17,346 bases of DNA from Myxococcota bacterium (GTDB taxonomy: Bacteria; Myxococcota_A; Polyangia; HGW-17): the NCBI GenBank assembly GCA_018821745.1, contig JAHJLU010000204.1, forward strand, positions 1 to 17,346, given 5' to 3'. Numbering within the stretch: position 1 is the stretch's first letter; the number at the start of each line of letters is the position of its first letter. The notes below the pieces were generated by a model that worked only from the letters and a program-made list of their open reading frames with translations, was not told the DNA's origin and searched no databases. This document shows, piece by piece, positions 7,104 to 14,336 of this stretch. The translations under genes were made by a program, and so were the position numbers.

Positions 7104-8444
7104 CTATTTGCAGCGCTGAATACGAACGTTTTCAGACCAACTGATGGTCCCCAGGCGGGCGTACCTTCCACCACCCAGATAGGGCTCGGTGTACTCGAAG
7201 GTGCTCAGACGACACCACTTCTCGCCGCGTCTTTTGTAGAGGACAGCGCCTCCCTTGGTGCGGCTGATGGGAAGGGAGGTGAGGCGGTTCTTCAAGATCA
7301 CCCAGCCTGAACGGACCATGCGGCAATTCTTGTATGCCCCCCCTTTTTTCCAGGAGCGCATGCCTTTTTTCACCATGCGTTCCACCTTGCCATAGGAATG
7401 CTTGTAGCCGGATTTCTTCATGGTGTGTTTTTTGGCGCCCTTGTTGAGAATAATGGCTGCCGCTGCGATGGTGCTGTCCCACTTGGAGAGCACGACCCTG
7501 TCGTTGAGGGGTACACCGGCGATGGCGCTGTAGGAGGCGATTTTGGCCTTCAGCGTGTTGCGGTATTCCGCGGGATGGAGGATCCAGTTCGCGACGCGGG
7601 TGGAGATGAACCCGTGCTTGTTCTGGATGGAATCAATGGCATCGTCCAGCTGGCTCATGGCGCCCTTCAGGGTGGCATTTACGGCAGTCTTGATGCCTGC
7701 GGCGATCAGGTCATCACTCTCGTTGACGAGCATGCACCAGGTGCCGAATTTTGTGTTGAGGGAGAGTGAGTAGTGCCGGTGATTCTGAATGCCTTTGAAG
7801 CGGCCGTTGCAGGCAGTTTTAAGCGTCTCGATGTTAGCCTTGAACTGTGTGAACGCGCCGCTCACCGGGACATCGCCCGCCGTGTCCTTGTCACGCCAGC
7901 GAGCCTTGTGCCGCTTGCCCCTCTTTCTGTTTACCTTGTGGGCCCTGCCGGCGTTGAGCATGAAGGCAAGGGAGTTGATGGCGGGGCTGTACTTGAGTGT
8001 ATTGAGAACCTGGATAACACTGAAGTAGTTGTGGTTAGCATAGAGCTTTTTGAAGGCGAAGTGGAGGTTCTTGTGCCCCGCGGAGACCTTGCCCTGGGAC
8101 TCAACCCGTTGCTTGAGGATATTGTAGTGGGCCATGAGGGCGCGCAGAACATTGCCGACTTTTACCACTTCGGGGTCACGGAGATCTCTGCCACGGATGC
8201 GGTTGTAGGTCCTGACGGCACGATCCAGGTTTCGCTTGAGATTGTCATAGTGGGAGGTCACCCTGCGTGTCACGGGTCCGCTCTCGTAGGCTTTGACCAC
8301 CTTGAGTCCCGCGATGCTGATGGTGCTCTTGACCGAACGAAGGTTTCGGGCGCCATTTCGGGAGATGGCGTCGGCATCGGGTGACCACGCGAGGGTCGCC
8401 ACGAGCAGGACAAAAAACAGAAGGCTTGATCGAAAGTGTTTCAT
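7104..8444 (-). CDS. Secreted, strongly basic protein of unknown function
   Basis: This is a 446-residue protein. The ATG at 8444 is preceded by AAAGGAGAA at good spacing. Residues 1-26 form a classical signal peptide ending Ala-Asp-Ala, with no lipobox. The mature protein is visibly rich in Lys, Arg, His and Asn. The first two thirds read as mostly helical. The final 80 or so residues, with short strands and Cys, look like a separate compact domain ending in RIQRCK. Five cysteines are present in the mature part. I recognise no catalytic motif or family. The high positive charge suggests binding to a polyanion such as polysaccharide, nucleic acid or LPS, but that is inference. The DHH-like gene lies upstream on the same strand, 161 bases away, with a candidate terminator between them. 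Confidence 0.8.
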   Translation of the reverse strand: MKHFRSSLLFFVLLVATLAWSPDADAISRNGARNLRSVKSTISIAGLKVVKAYESGPVTRRVTSHYDNLKRNLDRAVRTYNRIRGRDLRDPEVVKVGNVLRALMAHYNILKQRVESQGKVSAGHKNLHFAFKKLYANHNYFSVIQVLNTLKYSPAINSLAFMLNAGRAHKVNRKRGKRHKARWRDKDTAGDVPVSGAFTQFKANIETLKTACNGRFKGIQNHRHYSLSLNTKFGTWCMLVNESDDLIAAGIKTAVNATLKGAMSQLDDAIDSIQNKHGFISTRVANWILHPAEYRNTLKAKIASYSAIAGVPLNDRVVLSKWDSTIAAAAIILNKGAKKHTMKKSGYKHSYGKVERMVKKGMRSWKKGGAYKNCRMVRSGWVILKNRLTSLPISRTKGGAVLYKRRGEKWCRLSTFEYTEPYLGGGRYARLGTISWSENVRIQRCK

Positions 8445-8478
8445 CGGTTCTCCTTTACTTGAGTGTTGTCAAACATTA

Positions 8479-8494
8479 TTACAATGTATTGCAA
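8479..8494. promoter_or_regulatory. Operator-like palindrome upstream of the basic secreted protein
   Basis: TTACAAT-GT-ATTGCAA is a two-fold symmetric 16-base element with one mismatch per arm. It is 35 bases upstream of the start codon at 8444. Its size and place fit a repressor site in the promoter or leader. The regulator is unknown. Confidence 0.35.
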
Positions 8495-8565
8495 ATTCGT
8501 ATCACGTCGTACTGAAAATTTCAAGACTGAGATTAAATTCGGGGAGTATTTTATTACGGAGGCCG

Positions 8566-8590
8566 AAAAAAGGAGCCACGACAGGTGTGG
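8566..8590 (-). terminator. Candidate terminator of the DHH-like gene
   Basis: Starting 16 bases after the stop codon on the minus strand, CCAC and GTGG form a four-pair stem with a seven-base loop, followed after four bases by six T residues. The stem is short, so the call is tentative. Confidence 0.35.
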
Positions 8591-8605
8591 ATTTGATGGG
8601 GATTC

Positions 8606-9742
8606 TCAGGGTTGGGACTGGAGGAAGGCGGTGGCGACCTCAAGGATCGCCTCCGTGCAGGGGGGATCAACTACGGTGCTGCCTCCGGCGCTGTATCGGC
8701 CGCCGAAGGAGACCCCGTGTGTCTCCCCGAGGGCTTCGTTGAGTTTCGAGAAGAGGTCGGTGAGCGGAAAATCACCCAGGGACCGGATCTTGTATTTTAC
8801 ACCACCACCGACGGGGTTGCACAGCAGGAGCAGGCGTCCGCGCCCCGGATGCGTTTCTTGCAAGTATCTGTAAAAGTAGGCGTTTTCGGTCGATTCCGGA
8901 GGTGACATCCAGAGAATGCCGTGGGTCTCATGGAGAAGGCCCATGGCCTCCCACCGGGAAAACCGCTCAACTTTTTGTGCGAGGCGAATCTTCTCTTCCC
9001 GCGCAATTTGGGCAACAACAGCACAATCCCCCTCGCTGTTTTCCTGGCGCAGCCATGTGGCCAGCGCCGGGATCCACCGGTGGAGTGCATCATGAAAGCC
9101 GGCTCTTCCATAGGGGGCAACAAGTGAAGGTTCCCTGAAGGACTTGACCATTTGCTCAATGGCCAGGCCCCCGTAAAAGGCATCCTGTGCCCGGGAGTCC
9201 TTAATGTCCGCGATGTGGTCGTTGATAAGGGCCGCCGAGGCAAGCCACGAGCCGACGCTCTCCAGATACTCCCTGTCGGTGGCTCTTTGGGCGAGGTGGA
9301 TGGAGAAGGCGATGTCCTGATCCTCGTGATTGGCAAGGTACTGGGCTCTGGATATGCGTTCGAGCAGCCCGGTCTTGTTGCTCTTGTGAAGACCCAGCAG
9401 CCAGGTGTGCACCATGGGAGTGGTGCTGGTGCGGTTCAGGTCTGAAAAAGGGTAATGGTGATCCACATGAAACACGCGATTCCCGTTTGAACCTGTGAAT
9501 CCCTCGTAGTGCGTATTGAATCCCGATCCGTCGTGATAGTTACCCCGACTGTCCGCCATGCCCATATTGAAATCGAAGATCAGGACATCACCACGGGTGA
9601 GGAGAAAGTCCCGGGCCGCACAAAATCCCCCGGTCCGAAGATAATCCCGGTAACAATAAAAACCGCTGTCGGTCAGTTCAATCTTTGATGAAAAACCAGG
9701 GTTGTTCAGGGATGTCAGGATCTCGGGGGGAATGATCAGCAT
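8606..9742 (-). CDS. DHH-like phosphoesterase
   Basis: This is a 378-residue protein from ATG 9742. That start is chosen because GGGAG lies five bases upstream; a TTG at 9769 would add nine residues. There is no signal peptide or membrane segment, so it is cytosolic. The core clue is HVDHH (residues 92-96) preceded by a hydrophobic strand ending in Asp57, and followed by the acidic motif NHEDQD (138-143). These could be the Asp/His metal ligands of the DHH family, which hydrolyses phosphodiesters or small nucleotides using Mn2+. GVSFGGRYSAGGS (343-355) resembles the glycine-rich substrate motif of the DHHA1 domain. The typical DxD of motif I is not obvious, so this would be a diverged member. 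It is the third gene of a minus-strand run with the metallophosphoesterase and AMP nucleosidase. Confidence 0.6.
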   Translation of the reverse strand: MLIIPPEILTSLNNPGFSSKIELTDSGFYCYRDYLRTGGFCAARDFLLTRGDVLIFDFNMGMADSRGNYHDGSGFNTHYEGFTGSNGNRVFHVDHHYPFSDLNRTSTTPMVHTWLLGLHKSNKTGLLERISRAQYLANHEDQDIAFSIHLAQRATDREYLESVGSWLASAALINDHIADIKDSRAQDAFYGGLAIEQMVKSFREPSLVAPYGRAGFHDALHRWIPALATWLRQENSEGDCAVVAQIAREEKIRLAQKVERFSRWEAMGLLHETHGILWMSPPESTENAYFYRYLQETHPGRGRLLLLCNPVGGGVKYKIRSLGDFPLTDLFSKLNEALGETHGVSFGGRYSAGGSTVVDPPCTEAILEVATAFLQSQP

Positions 9743-9810
9743 GCACGCTCCCGGGGTTTCCTCCGCCAAGGAAGGGGTGGGGCACTTTGTCCTCCCGTAT
9801 GGTACAAAAC

Positions 9811-11229
9811 TCAGCGCCGCCGAAGCCGTGAATAGAGGAAGGCGCTTATGAGTACCAGGGTTCCAATAGTGCCAAATACATAGGGAAATGGAGATTTTCT
9901 TTTGCGAGGGTCACCCTCGGGCGGGTGGTCCTGCGGGGAGATCGCTGGTACCTGGGATTTGTCGGATCCCCCCGCGCCGCCCGAAGAGGCCATGTCTTTG
10001 GAATGTACTGCCGGGACAGGTTTTCTCCGCTCAGACAGCACTTCAAAGACGGGTCGCTGCGGGCCACGGGTCTTCTTGACGGAATAAAAATCAATGAGGG
10101 AACCGTCGGTGCGGTGTGCGGAAAACTCCATGGTGTCGCCGTCAATGAAGAGGCGACAGTAATGGTATGTGGCTTCAGCTATTATGGAGTAGGGTTTGTG
10201 GGTGCGGATGAAGTAGGTGGGAGCCCCACCGCCGCCGGTCACGATGTAGGTCAGACCGTCGACCCGGCCCCGCTCGTAGATATGATCGTGGGCTGCAAAG
10301 ATCATGTCGACACCGAAGCGTCGCATGTCGTCCACCATCCCGGCTTCATGCAAGCCCTGGTGAGGGCCATGGGGTCCCGACGTGTAGGGTGACTGGTGGA
10401 CAAATACAAAAATATGCCGGATTTTGTTATCAAATGCAGTGGACCGCAGTTGTTCCCTGAACCACTTCGCCTGGGCAGAGCCAACCAGAGGTTTGTTGGT
10501 GTCCAGAAAGATGAAGCGGCTGTTGCCCCAGGTGAAGCTGTAGGTAAACTCCGGGTCCGGACCATTGCGGGGGAGGGCAAAATACTTTCGGAAATTGGTC
10601 AGGCCCGATCCCACCGCTGCGTTCTCATGATTGCCCACCACCGGATAGAGCGGGATCCTCACCATGAGTGGCGCTTCAATGCGCAAAAAGCGAATGTAAT
10701 TGGTTTTCTCGGCTCCGTCCTTGGTCAGATCCCCCGTGTTGATAAAGAAGGAGGCGGGCTGGACCGTCATGGACTTGATCACGTCCCTATGGGCCTGATG
10801 GCCGTTGCGATTGTCCCCGAAGACGAGAAAACTGAAGGGCGCGTCGTTCCCCGGCGCCGTCTCCACCTGACCGGTCCAGACGCCCTGGATTGACTCCAGC
10901 CGGTATTTGTATTTTGTCTGGGGGCTCAAGACCGTGAAACGGACCTCGTGGCTTTTGGCAGGGCCCGAAGTGATGGTTTTTTCCACCTGGTTCGATGTCG
11001 AGGTGAGCTTGATGACGCACTTCTCGTAGGTCGGGGTCTCCCACAAAAAGGAGAGGGCGGTTTTGGTAACATTCTGGACGTAGGGAGACCGCTCCAGATA
11101 GCCGACGATATGTTTGTTCCTGCCGTTGCCATCCTTCGCGTTTTTGGTCCTCTTTGTGGTGGGCGGCAGGGGTACGGTTTTTGTGCCCGTTTGCGAAAAG
11201 AGGAAGAAAATGATGATGAACTGGAACAT
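9811..11229 (-). CDS. Exported purple-acid-phosphatase-like metallophosphoesterase with C-terminal anchor
   Basis: This is a 472-residue protein. GGGAG lies five bases before ATG 11229. A short hydrophobic leader (residues 1-12) is followed by a Pro/Lys-rich stretch. Residues about 48-126 form a fibronectin-like N-terminal domain, as in purple acid phosphatases. The metallophosphoesterase core follows, with metal-ligand motifs FGDNR (Asp139), NTGDL (Asp167), GNHE (Asn200-His201), VHQSP (His278) and AAHDHIYER (His314, His316). Residues about 405-447 are a Pro/Gly/Lys-rich linker. Residues 449-466 are a membrane helix with the tail RLRRR, so the enzyme is probably anchored facing outward. Substrates are likely phosphomonoesters, perhaps nucleotides given the AMP nucleosidase upstream. 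The gap to the DHH-like gene is 68 bases. Confidence 0.88.
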   Translation of the reverse strand: MFQFIIIFFLFSQTGTKTVPLPPTTKRTKNAKDGNGRNKHIVGYLERSPYVQNVTKTALSFLWETPTYEKCVIKLTSTSNQVEKTITSGPAKSHEVRFTVLSPQTKYKYRLESIQGVWTGQVETAPGNDAPFSFLVFGDNRNGHQAHRDVIKSMTVQPASFFINTGDLTKDGAEKTNYIRFLRIEAPLMVRIPLYPVVGNHENAAVGSGLTNFRKYFALPRNGPDPEFTYSFTWGNSRFIFLDTNKPLVGSAQAKWFREQLRSTAFDNKIRHIFVFVHQSPYTSGPHGPHQGLHEAGMVDDMRRFGVDMIFAAHDHIYERGRVDGLTYIVTGGGGAPTYFIRTHKPYSIIAEATYHYCRLFIDGDTMEFSAHRTDGSLIDFYSVKKTRGPQRPVFEVLSERRKPVPAVHSKDMASSGGAGGSDKSQVPAISPQDHPPEGDPRKRKSPFPYVFGTIGTLVLISAFLYSRLRRR

Positions 11230-11262
11230 GAGGGCTCCCGGGAACGTGTTTCTACCGGTAAT

Positions 11263-11271
11263 GTTATAGCA
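11263..11271 (-). promoter_or_regulatory. Extended -10 promoter of the metallophosphoesterase gene
   Basis: On the minus strand the sequence is TGCTATAAC: an extended -10 TGn followed by TATAAC. The expected start of transcription is near 11256, about 27 bases before the start codon. No good -35 box is seen. The same nine bases serve the hybrid kinase at 12211-12219. Confidence 0.55.
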
Positions 11272-11342
11272 GAAGCAGTGGAAATAGGTACCCGGCGAAT
11301 TGCAGTGCCTTCTGACAATGACCCGTGGGTGCTCCGGGCAAA

Positions 11343-12116
11343 TTATTCAAATTTCAGGTGCTTCACGGTCTGCTTGCTCTCGATGAGCTGCCTCAGGGAG
11401 TCGATGCCCACGGCCACATGACGCTGTACGAAATTTTGTGTGACGAGGGCATCGCTCCGCTCAGTCTTTACACCCGTGGAGATCATGGGTTGATCCGAGA
11501 TGAGGAGAAGCGCCCCGCTGGGGATACGGTTATGGAATCCCACGGTGAAAATCGTGGCTGTCTCCATGTCGATAGCCATGGCGCGGGTGGTGGTGAGGTA
11601 CTTCTTGAAGTCGTTGTCGTGCTCCCACACCCTGCGGTTGGTGGTGTAGACCGTCCCTGTCCAGTAGTCCATCTGGTACTCACGGATGGTGGTGGAGATC
11701 GCTTTTTGGAGCGCAAAGGCCGGCAGAGCAGGGACTTCAGGAGGAAGATAGTCGTTGGACGTCCCCTCTCCGCGGATAGCGGCGATGGGGAGAATGAAAT
11801 CCCCCAACTGACTGATGGGTTTGAGACCCCCGCATTTCCCCAGGAAGAGGACAGCCTTGGGCTCGATGGCGGTGAGCAGATCCATGACAGTTGCGGCGTT
11901 GGCGCTCCCCATGCCGAAATTGATCATGGTGATGTTGTCTGCCGTCGCCGTTGGCATGGCCCGATCTTTGCCCTCTACCTCAACTCCCCCCAGCTCCGCA
12001 AAGATATCGAGGTAGTTGGTGAAGTTCGTGAGGAGAATGTATTTTTCAAAGGACTCCAGCGGTTTCCCTGTGTACCGGGGGAGCCAGTTTTCAACGATGT
12101 CTTCCTTTGAGATCAT
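11343..12116 (-). CDS. amn: AMP nucleosidase (short form)
   Basis: This is a 257-residue protein from ATG 12116, with AGGAG five bases upstream. The frame runs on to 12197 but the extra residues have no ribosome site. It belongs to the purine nucleoside phosphorylase-like fold. Visible motifs are FGMGSANAA (67-75), FLGKCGG (91-97), IRGEGTSNDYLPPEVPA (114-130), MAIDMETAT (180-188, nucleoside-binding Met-Glu) and SDQP (207-210). This pattern is the one I associate with the roughly 260-residue AMP nucleosidases, which lack the N-terminal domain of the longer E. coli enzyme. The reaction is AMP plus water to adenine plus ribose 5-phosphate, in the cytosol. It is divergent from the hybrid kinase and lies 113 bases upstream of the phosphatase. 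Another nucleosidase of the same fold is possible but less likely. Confidence 0.88.
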   Translation of the reverse strand: MISKEDIVENWLPRYTGKPLESFEKYILLTNFTNYLDIFAELGGVEVEGKDRAMPTATADNITMINFGMGSANAATVMDLLTAIEPKAVLFLGKCGGLKPISQLGDFILPIAAIRGEGTSNDYLPPEVPALPAFALQKAISTTIREYQMDYWTGTVYTTNRRVWEHDNDFKKYLTTTRAMAIDMETATIFTVGFHNRIPSGALLLISDQPMISTGVKTERSDALVTQNFVQRHVAVGIDSLRQLIESKQTVKHLKFE

Positions 12117-12144
12117 GATCGCTCCTGATGAAAAAGAGCGCCAT

Positions 12145-12163
12145 AAAATGGCTGCTCCATTTT
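12145..12163. promoter_or_regulatory. Perfect 7-bp inverted repeat between amn and the hybrid kinase
   Basis: AAAATGG-CTGCT-CCATTTT is a 19-base element with perfect arms, 29 bases upstream of the amn start and about 50 bases upstream of the kinase -10 box. It could be an operator affecting both genes or a hairpin in the amn leader. Confidence 0.4.
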
Positions 12164-12210
12164 CGGGGAATGTACCACAGGAGATCGGTCTATCCACACC
12201 AATTCCTTTT

Positions 12211-12219
12211 TGCTATAAC
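12211..12219 (+). promoter_or_regulatory. Extended -10 promoter of the hybrid kinase gene
   Basis: TGCTATAAC gives an extended -10 (TGn plus TATAAC). The predicted transcript start near 12226 leaves about 27 bases before the TTG start codon. The -35 region is poor, as often with extended -10 promoters. Confidence 0.55.
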
Positions 12220-12240
12220 AGACTGGCATCTTTTTCCCCC

Positions 12241-12246
12241 AGGAGG
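12241..12246 (+). promoter_or_regulatory. Ribosome binding site that selects TTG 12253
   Basis: AGGAGG, a full match, lies six bases before TTG 12253. The longer in-frame opening back to 12016 overlaps amn on the other strand and lacks any such site, and the promoter at 12211-12219 lies within it. TTG is therefore the likely start. Confidence 0.75.
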
Positions 12247-12252
12247 ATTGTT

Positions 12253-14226
12253 TTGACACAGAACAATATCCCGCAAGAATATGAGCTCCGTATTAAGACC
12301 CTGGAGGAGCAGGTTGCCTCCCTCCAGCACGCTTTGCTGGAGCGTGAAACGCAATTCTCATTCTCCGACGGGATAATTGGAGCGGTGGCCCTTGAACCCA
12401 TCGCCCTCCTTGATCGGGAGCTTCGGTTCCTGGAAATCAACAGACGCTTTGAGGAGCTGCTGGGTGTGAAGGATGATATCAGGGGAACGCAAATCACTAG
12501 CATGACCGGGATAGACGATCTGGTCGCGCTCATTGGAGGTTGTTTTTCCCGGTGTCTTGCCGGGGAGACGTGCATCGCCTCCACGTGGGTTGAGTCCCCT
12601 TCCCTGGGAAAGCGATATTTTGATATTCACATGTATCCTTATAAGAATACAGATGATTCAGTTCAGTCTGTGTTCGTGTTCGGGTACGATCTCACGGGGC
12701 AGCATGAGTCCGAGGAGGCGCTGCGTGAGAGTAAGGAAAAGTACCAGTTGCTCTTCGAGCTGGAGTCCGATGCCATCTTTCTCATTGAGAAGGAGTCCGG
12801 CAACATCCTCGAGGTGAACAGCGCGGCGACAAAACTCTACGGATACAGCCGCGAAGAGCTGCTGACCATGAAAAACACCGACCTCTCCGCCGAGAGTGAG
12901 AAGACAACACAGGCCACCCGGGAGAAGCACGTCACGATCCCGGTGCGTTATCATAAGAAGAGAGACGGGACCGTCATCCAGGTGGAAATTACGGCGAAGC
13001 ACCTGGTCTATAAGGGCGTTGAGGCGCACATCGCGGCAATTCGGGACATCTCTTTTCGGATTGAAGCCGAGCAGCACAGGCTCAAACTGGAGCGGGAGCT
13101 CAACCAGGTCCAGAAGATGCACTCCATTGGCACTCTGGCCGGCGGTATAGCCCATGATTTTAACAATATACTTGGTATTCTCATGGGGAATATCTCCCAC
13201 GCCCTCTCCCTTTTGCCCCCGGACCATGAATTGAGCCCCATGCTGCAGGATGCACTCAAGGGTTCAACGTGGGGGCAGTCCCTCACCCACCAGTTACTCA
13301 CCTTCGCCAAGGGCGGCGAGCCAATCAAGAAGGTATGCAATATCAATCATCTCATTGGGGAGTCTGCCCGCTTTGTGACCAGTGGTGCCAGCTCCCGCTG
13401 CGAATTTTCCCTGTGCGAGGATCTGAACACGGCGTGGGTGGATCCCGATCAGTTCAAGCAGGTGATGGGGAATCTGATCATCAATGCGGATCAAGCCATG
13501 CCCGGGGGCGGGATTATTGCCATCCGAACAGAACACTACTGGGCGGAAAATGAGAGTGATTTCCCACTGAAGGCCGGGAAATACATCAAGGTCACCGTGG
13601 AAGACTCGGGGGTGGGGATTCTGCCGAACCTCCTCCCCAACGTGTTCGACCCCTACTTTACGACCAAACAGAAGGGCAGTGGCCTTGGCCTGGCTACGGC
13701 GTTCTCTATTATCAGCCACCATGAAGGACATATCACGGTCTCGTCAACGGTCGGGAAGGGGACAATATTCACCCTCTACCTTCCTGTGGCGGTTGGTAAA
13801 GAAGAGCCGGATGTAAGCCATCACCGCAGCTTTCACTCGGGCCACGGGCGCGTTCTCGTGGTCGATGATCAGGACGCCCTGCTGAGAATGATGAGCCGGA
13901 TGCTCGAGCGCTTCGGGTACGAGGCGGCGCTGGCCAATGACGGGAAGAAGGCGTTGGATATGTATAAAGAGGCTCTGGAGAGTGGCGCCCGCTTTGATTT
14001 GGTCATCCTTGATCTCACCATCCCCGGGGGGATGGGAGGGGCTGAGACTATTAGGGCGCTCCGCAAGATGGATCCCGAGGTTAAGGCCATTGTCTCAAGT
14101 GGTTACTCCACGGATCCGGTGATGGCAAAGTATGAGGAGTACGGGTTCTGCGGTGTTATGCCCAAGCCCTTCACCCGAGAGCAGCTATCCGAGGTCCTCG
14201 ATTCGGTTTTTCATAAGAATGACTGA
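12253..14226 (+). CDS. PAS-PAS hybrid histidine kinase with C-terminal receiver
   Basis: This is a 657-residue protein from TTG 12253. Residues 7-34 are a probable coiled coil. Residues about 40-150 form a first PAS-like domain and about 160-272 a second (FELESDAIFLIEKESGNILEV is cut by this description at 168-188; the domain ends with an IRDI motif). The transmitter follows, with GIAHDFNN (phosphoacceptor His301), N-box NLIINADQAM (Asn411), DSGVGI (Asp451) and GSGLGLA (475-481). A receiver domain at about 533-653 has the acidic pair Asp538-Asp539, phosphoacceptor Asp587 in VILDLTIPGG, Ser615/616 and Lys638. No membrane segment is visible, so it senses a cytosolic signal. The HDFNN type commonly works in phosphorelays or on a separate regulator, and none is adjacent. 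It is divergent from amn, and the lipoprotein gene is 110 bases downstream. Confidence 0.93.
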   Translation: MTQNNIPQEYELRIKTLEEQVASLQHALLERETQFSFSDGIIGAVALEPIALLDRELRFLEINRRFEELLGVKDDIRGTQITSMTGIDDLVALIGGCFSRCLAGETCIASTWVESPSLGKRYFDIHMYPYKNTDDSVQSVFVFGYDLTGQHESEEALRESKEKYQLLFELESDAIFLIEKESGNILEVNSAATKLYGYSREELLTMKNTDLSAESEKTTQATREKHVTIPVRYHKKRDGTVIQVEITAKHLVYKGVEAHIAAIRDISFRIEAEQHRLKLERELNQVQKMHSIGTLAGGIAHDFNNILGILMGNISHALSLLPPDHELSPMLQDALKGSTWGQSLTHQLLTFAKGGEPIKKVCNINHLIGESARFVTSGASSRCEFSLCEDLNTAWVDPDQFKQVMGNLIINADQAMPGGGIIAIRTEHYWAENESDFPLKAGKYIKVTVEDSGVGILPNLLPNVFDPYFTTKQKGSGLGLATAFSIISHHEGHITVSSTVGKGTIFTLYLPVAVGKEEPDVSHHRSFHSGHGRVLVVDDQDALLRMMSRMLERFGYEAALANDGKKALDMYKEALESGARFDLVILDLTIPGGMGGAETIRALRKMDPEVKAIVSSGYSTDPVMAKYEEYGFCGVMPKPFTREQLSEVLDSVFHKND

Positions 14227-14336
14227 GAAGTTCACCGGCTAAAAATAAATAAGCATTAGTATTCCTAATATCCTGTTTTTATGGTACCCTGCGTTTCCAT
14301 GGATCGGGTATTTCACCCGTTATAAAGGAGAGCCAC

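Noticed and set aside
7773..8384. A 203-codon plus-strand frame opposite the basic secreted protein
   Set aside because: The minus-strand gene has a signal peptide and ribosome site. The plus-strand frame has neither.
9925..10392. Plus-strand frames opposite the metallophosphoesterase
   Set aside because: They are antisense to conserved catalytic motifs of the phosphatase, with no independent support.
12016..12252. N-terminal extension of the hybrid kinase frame to 12016
   Set aside because: It overlaps amn on the other strand, includes the kinase promoter at 12211-12219, and has no ribosome site, while AGGAGG perfectly serves TTG 12253.
14255..14269. ATTAG-TATTC-CTAAT hairpin after the hybrid kinase as a terminator
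   Set aside because: The stem is five mostly A-T pairs with no T-run after it, too weak to call.
14320..14325. TATAAA before the small lipoprotein as a -10 box
   Set aside because: It overlaps the ribosome site region, so a transcript starting from it would begin next to or inside the start codon despite a good AGGAG needing to be transcribed.
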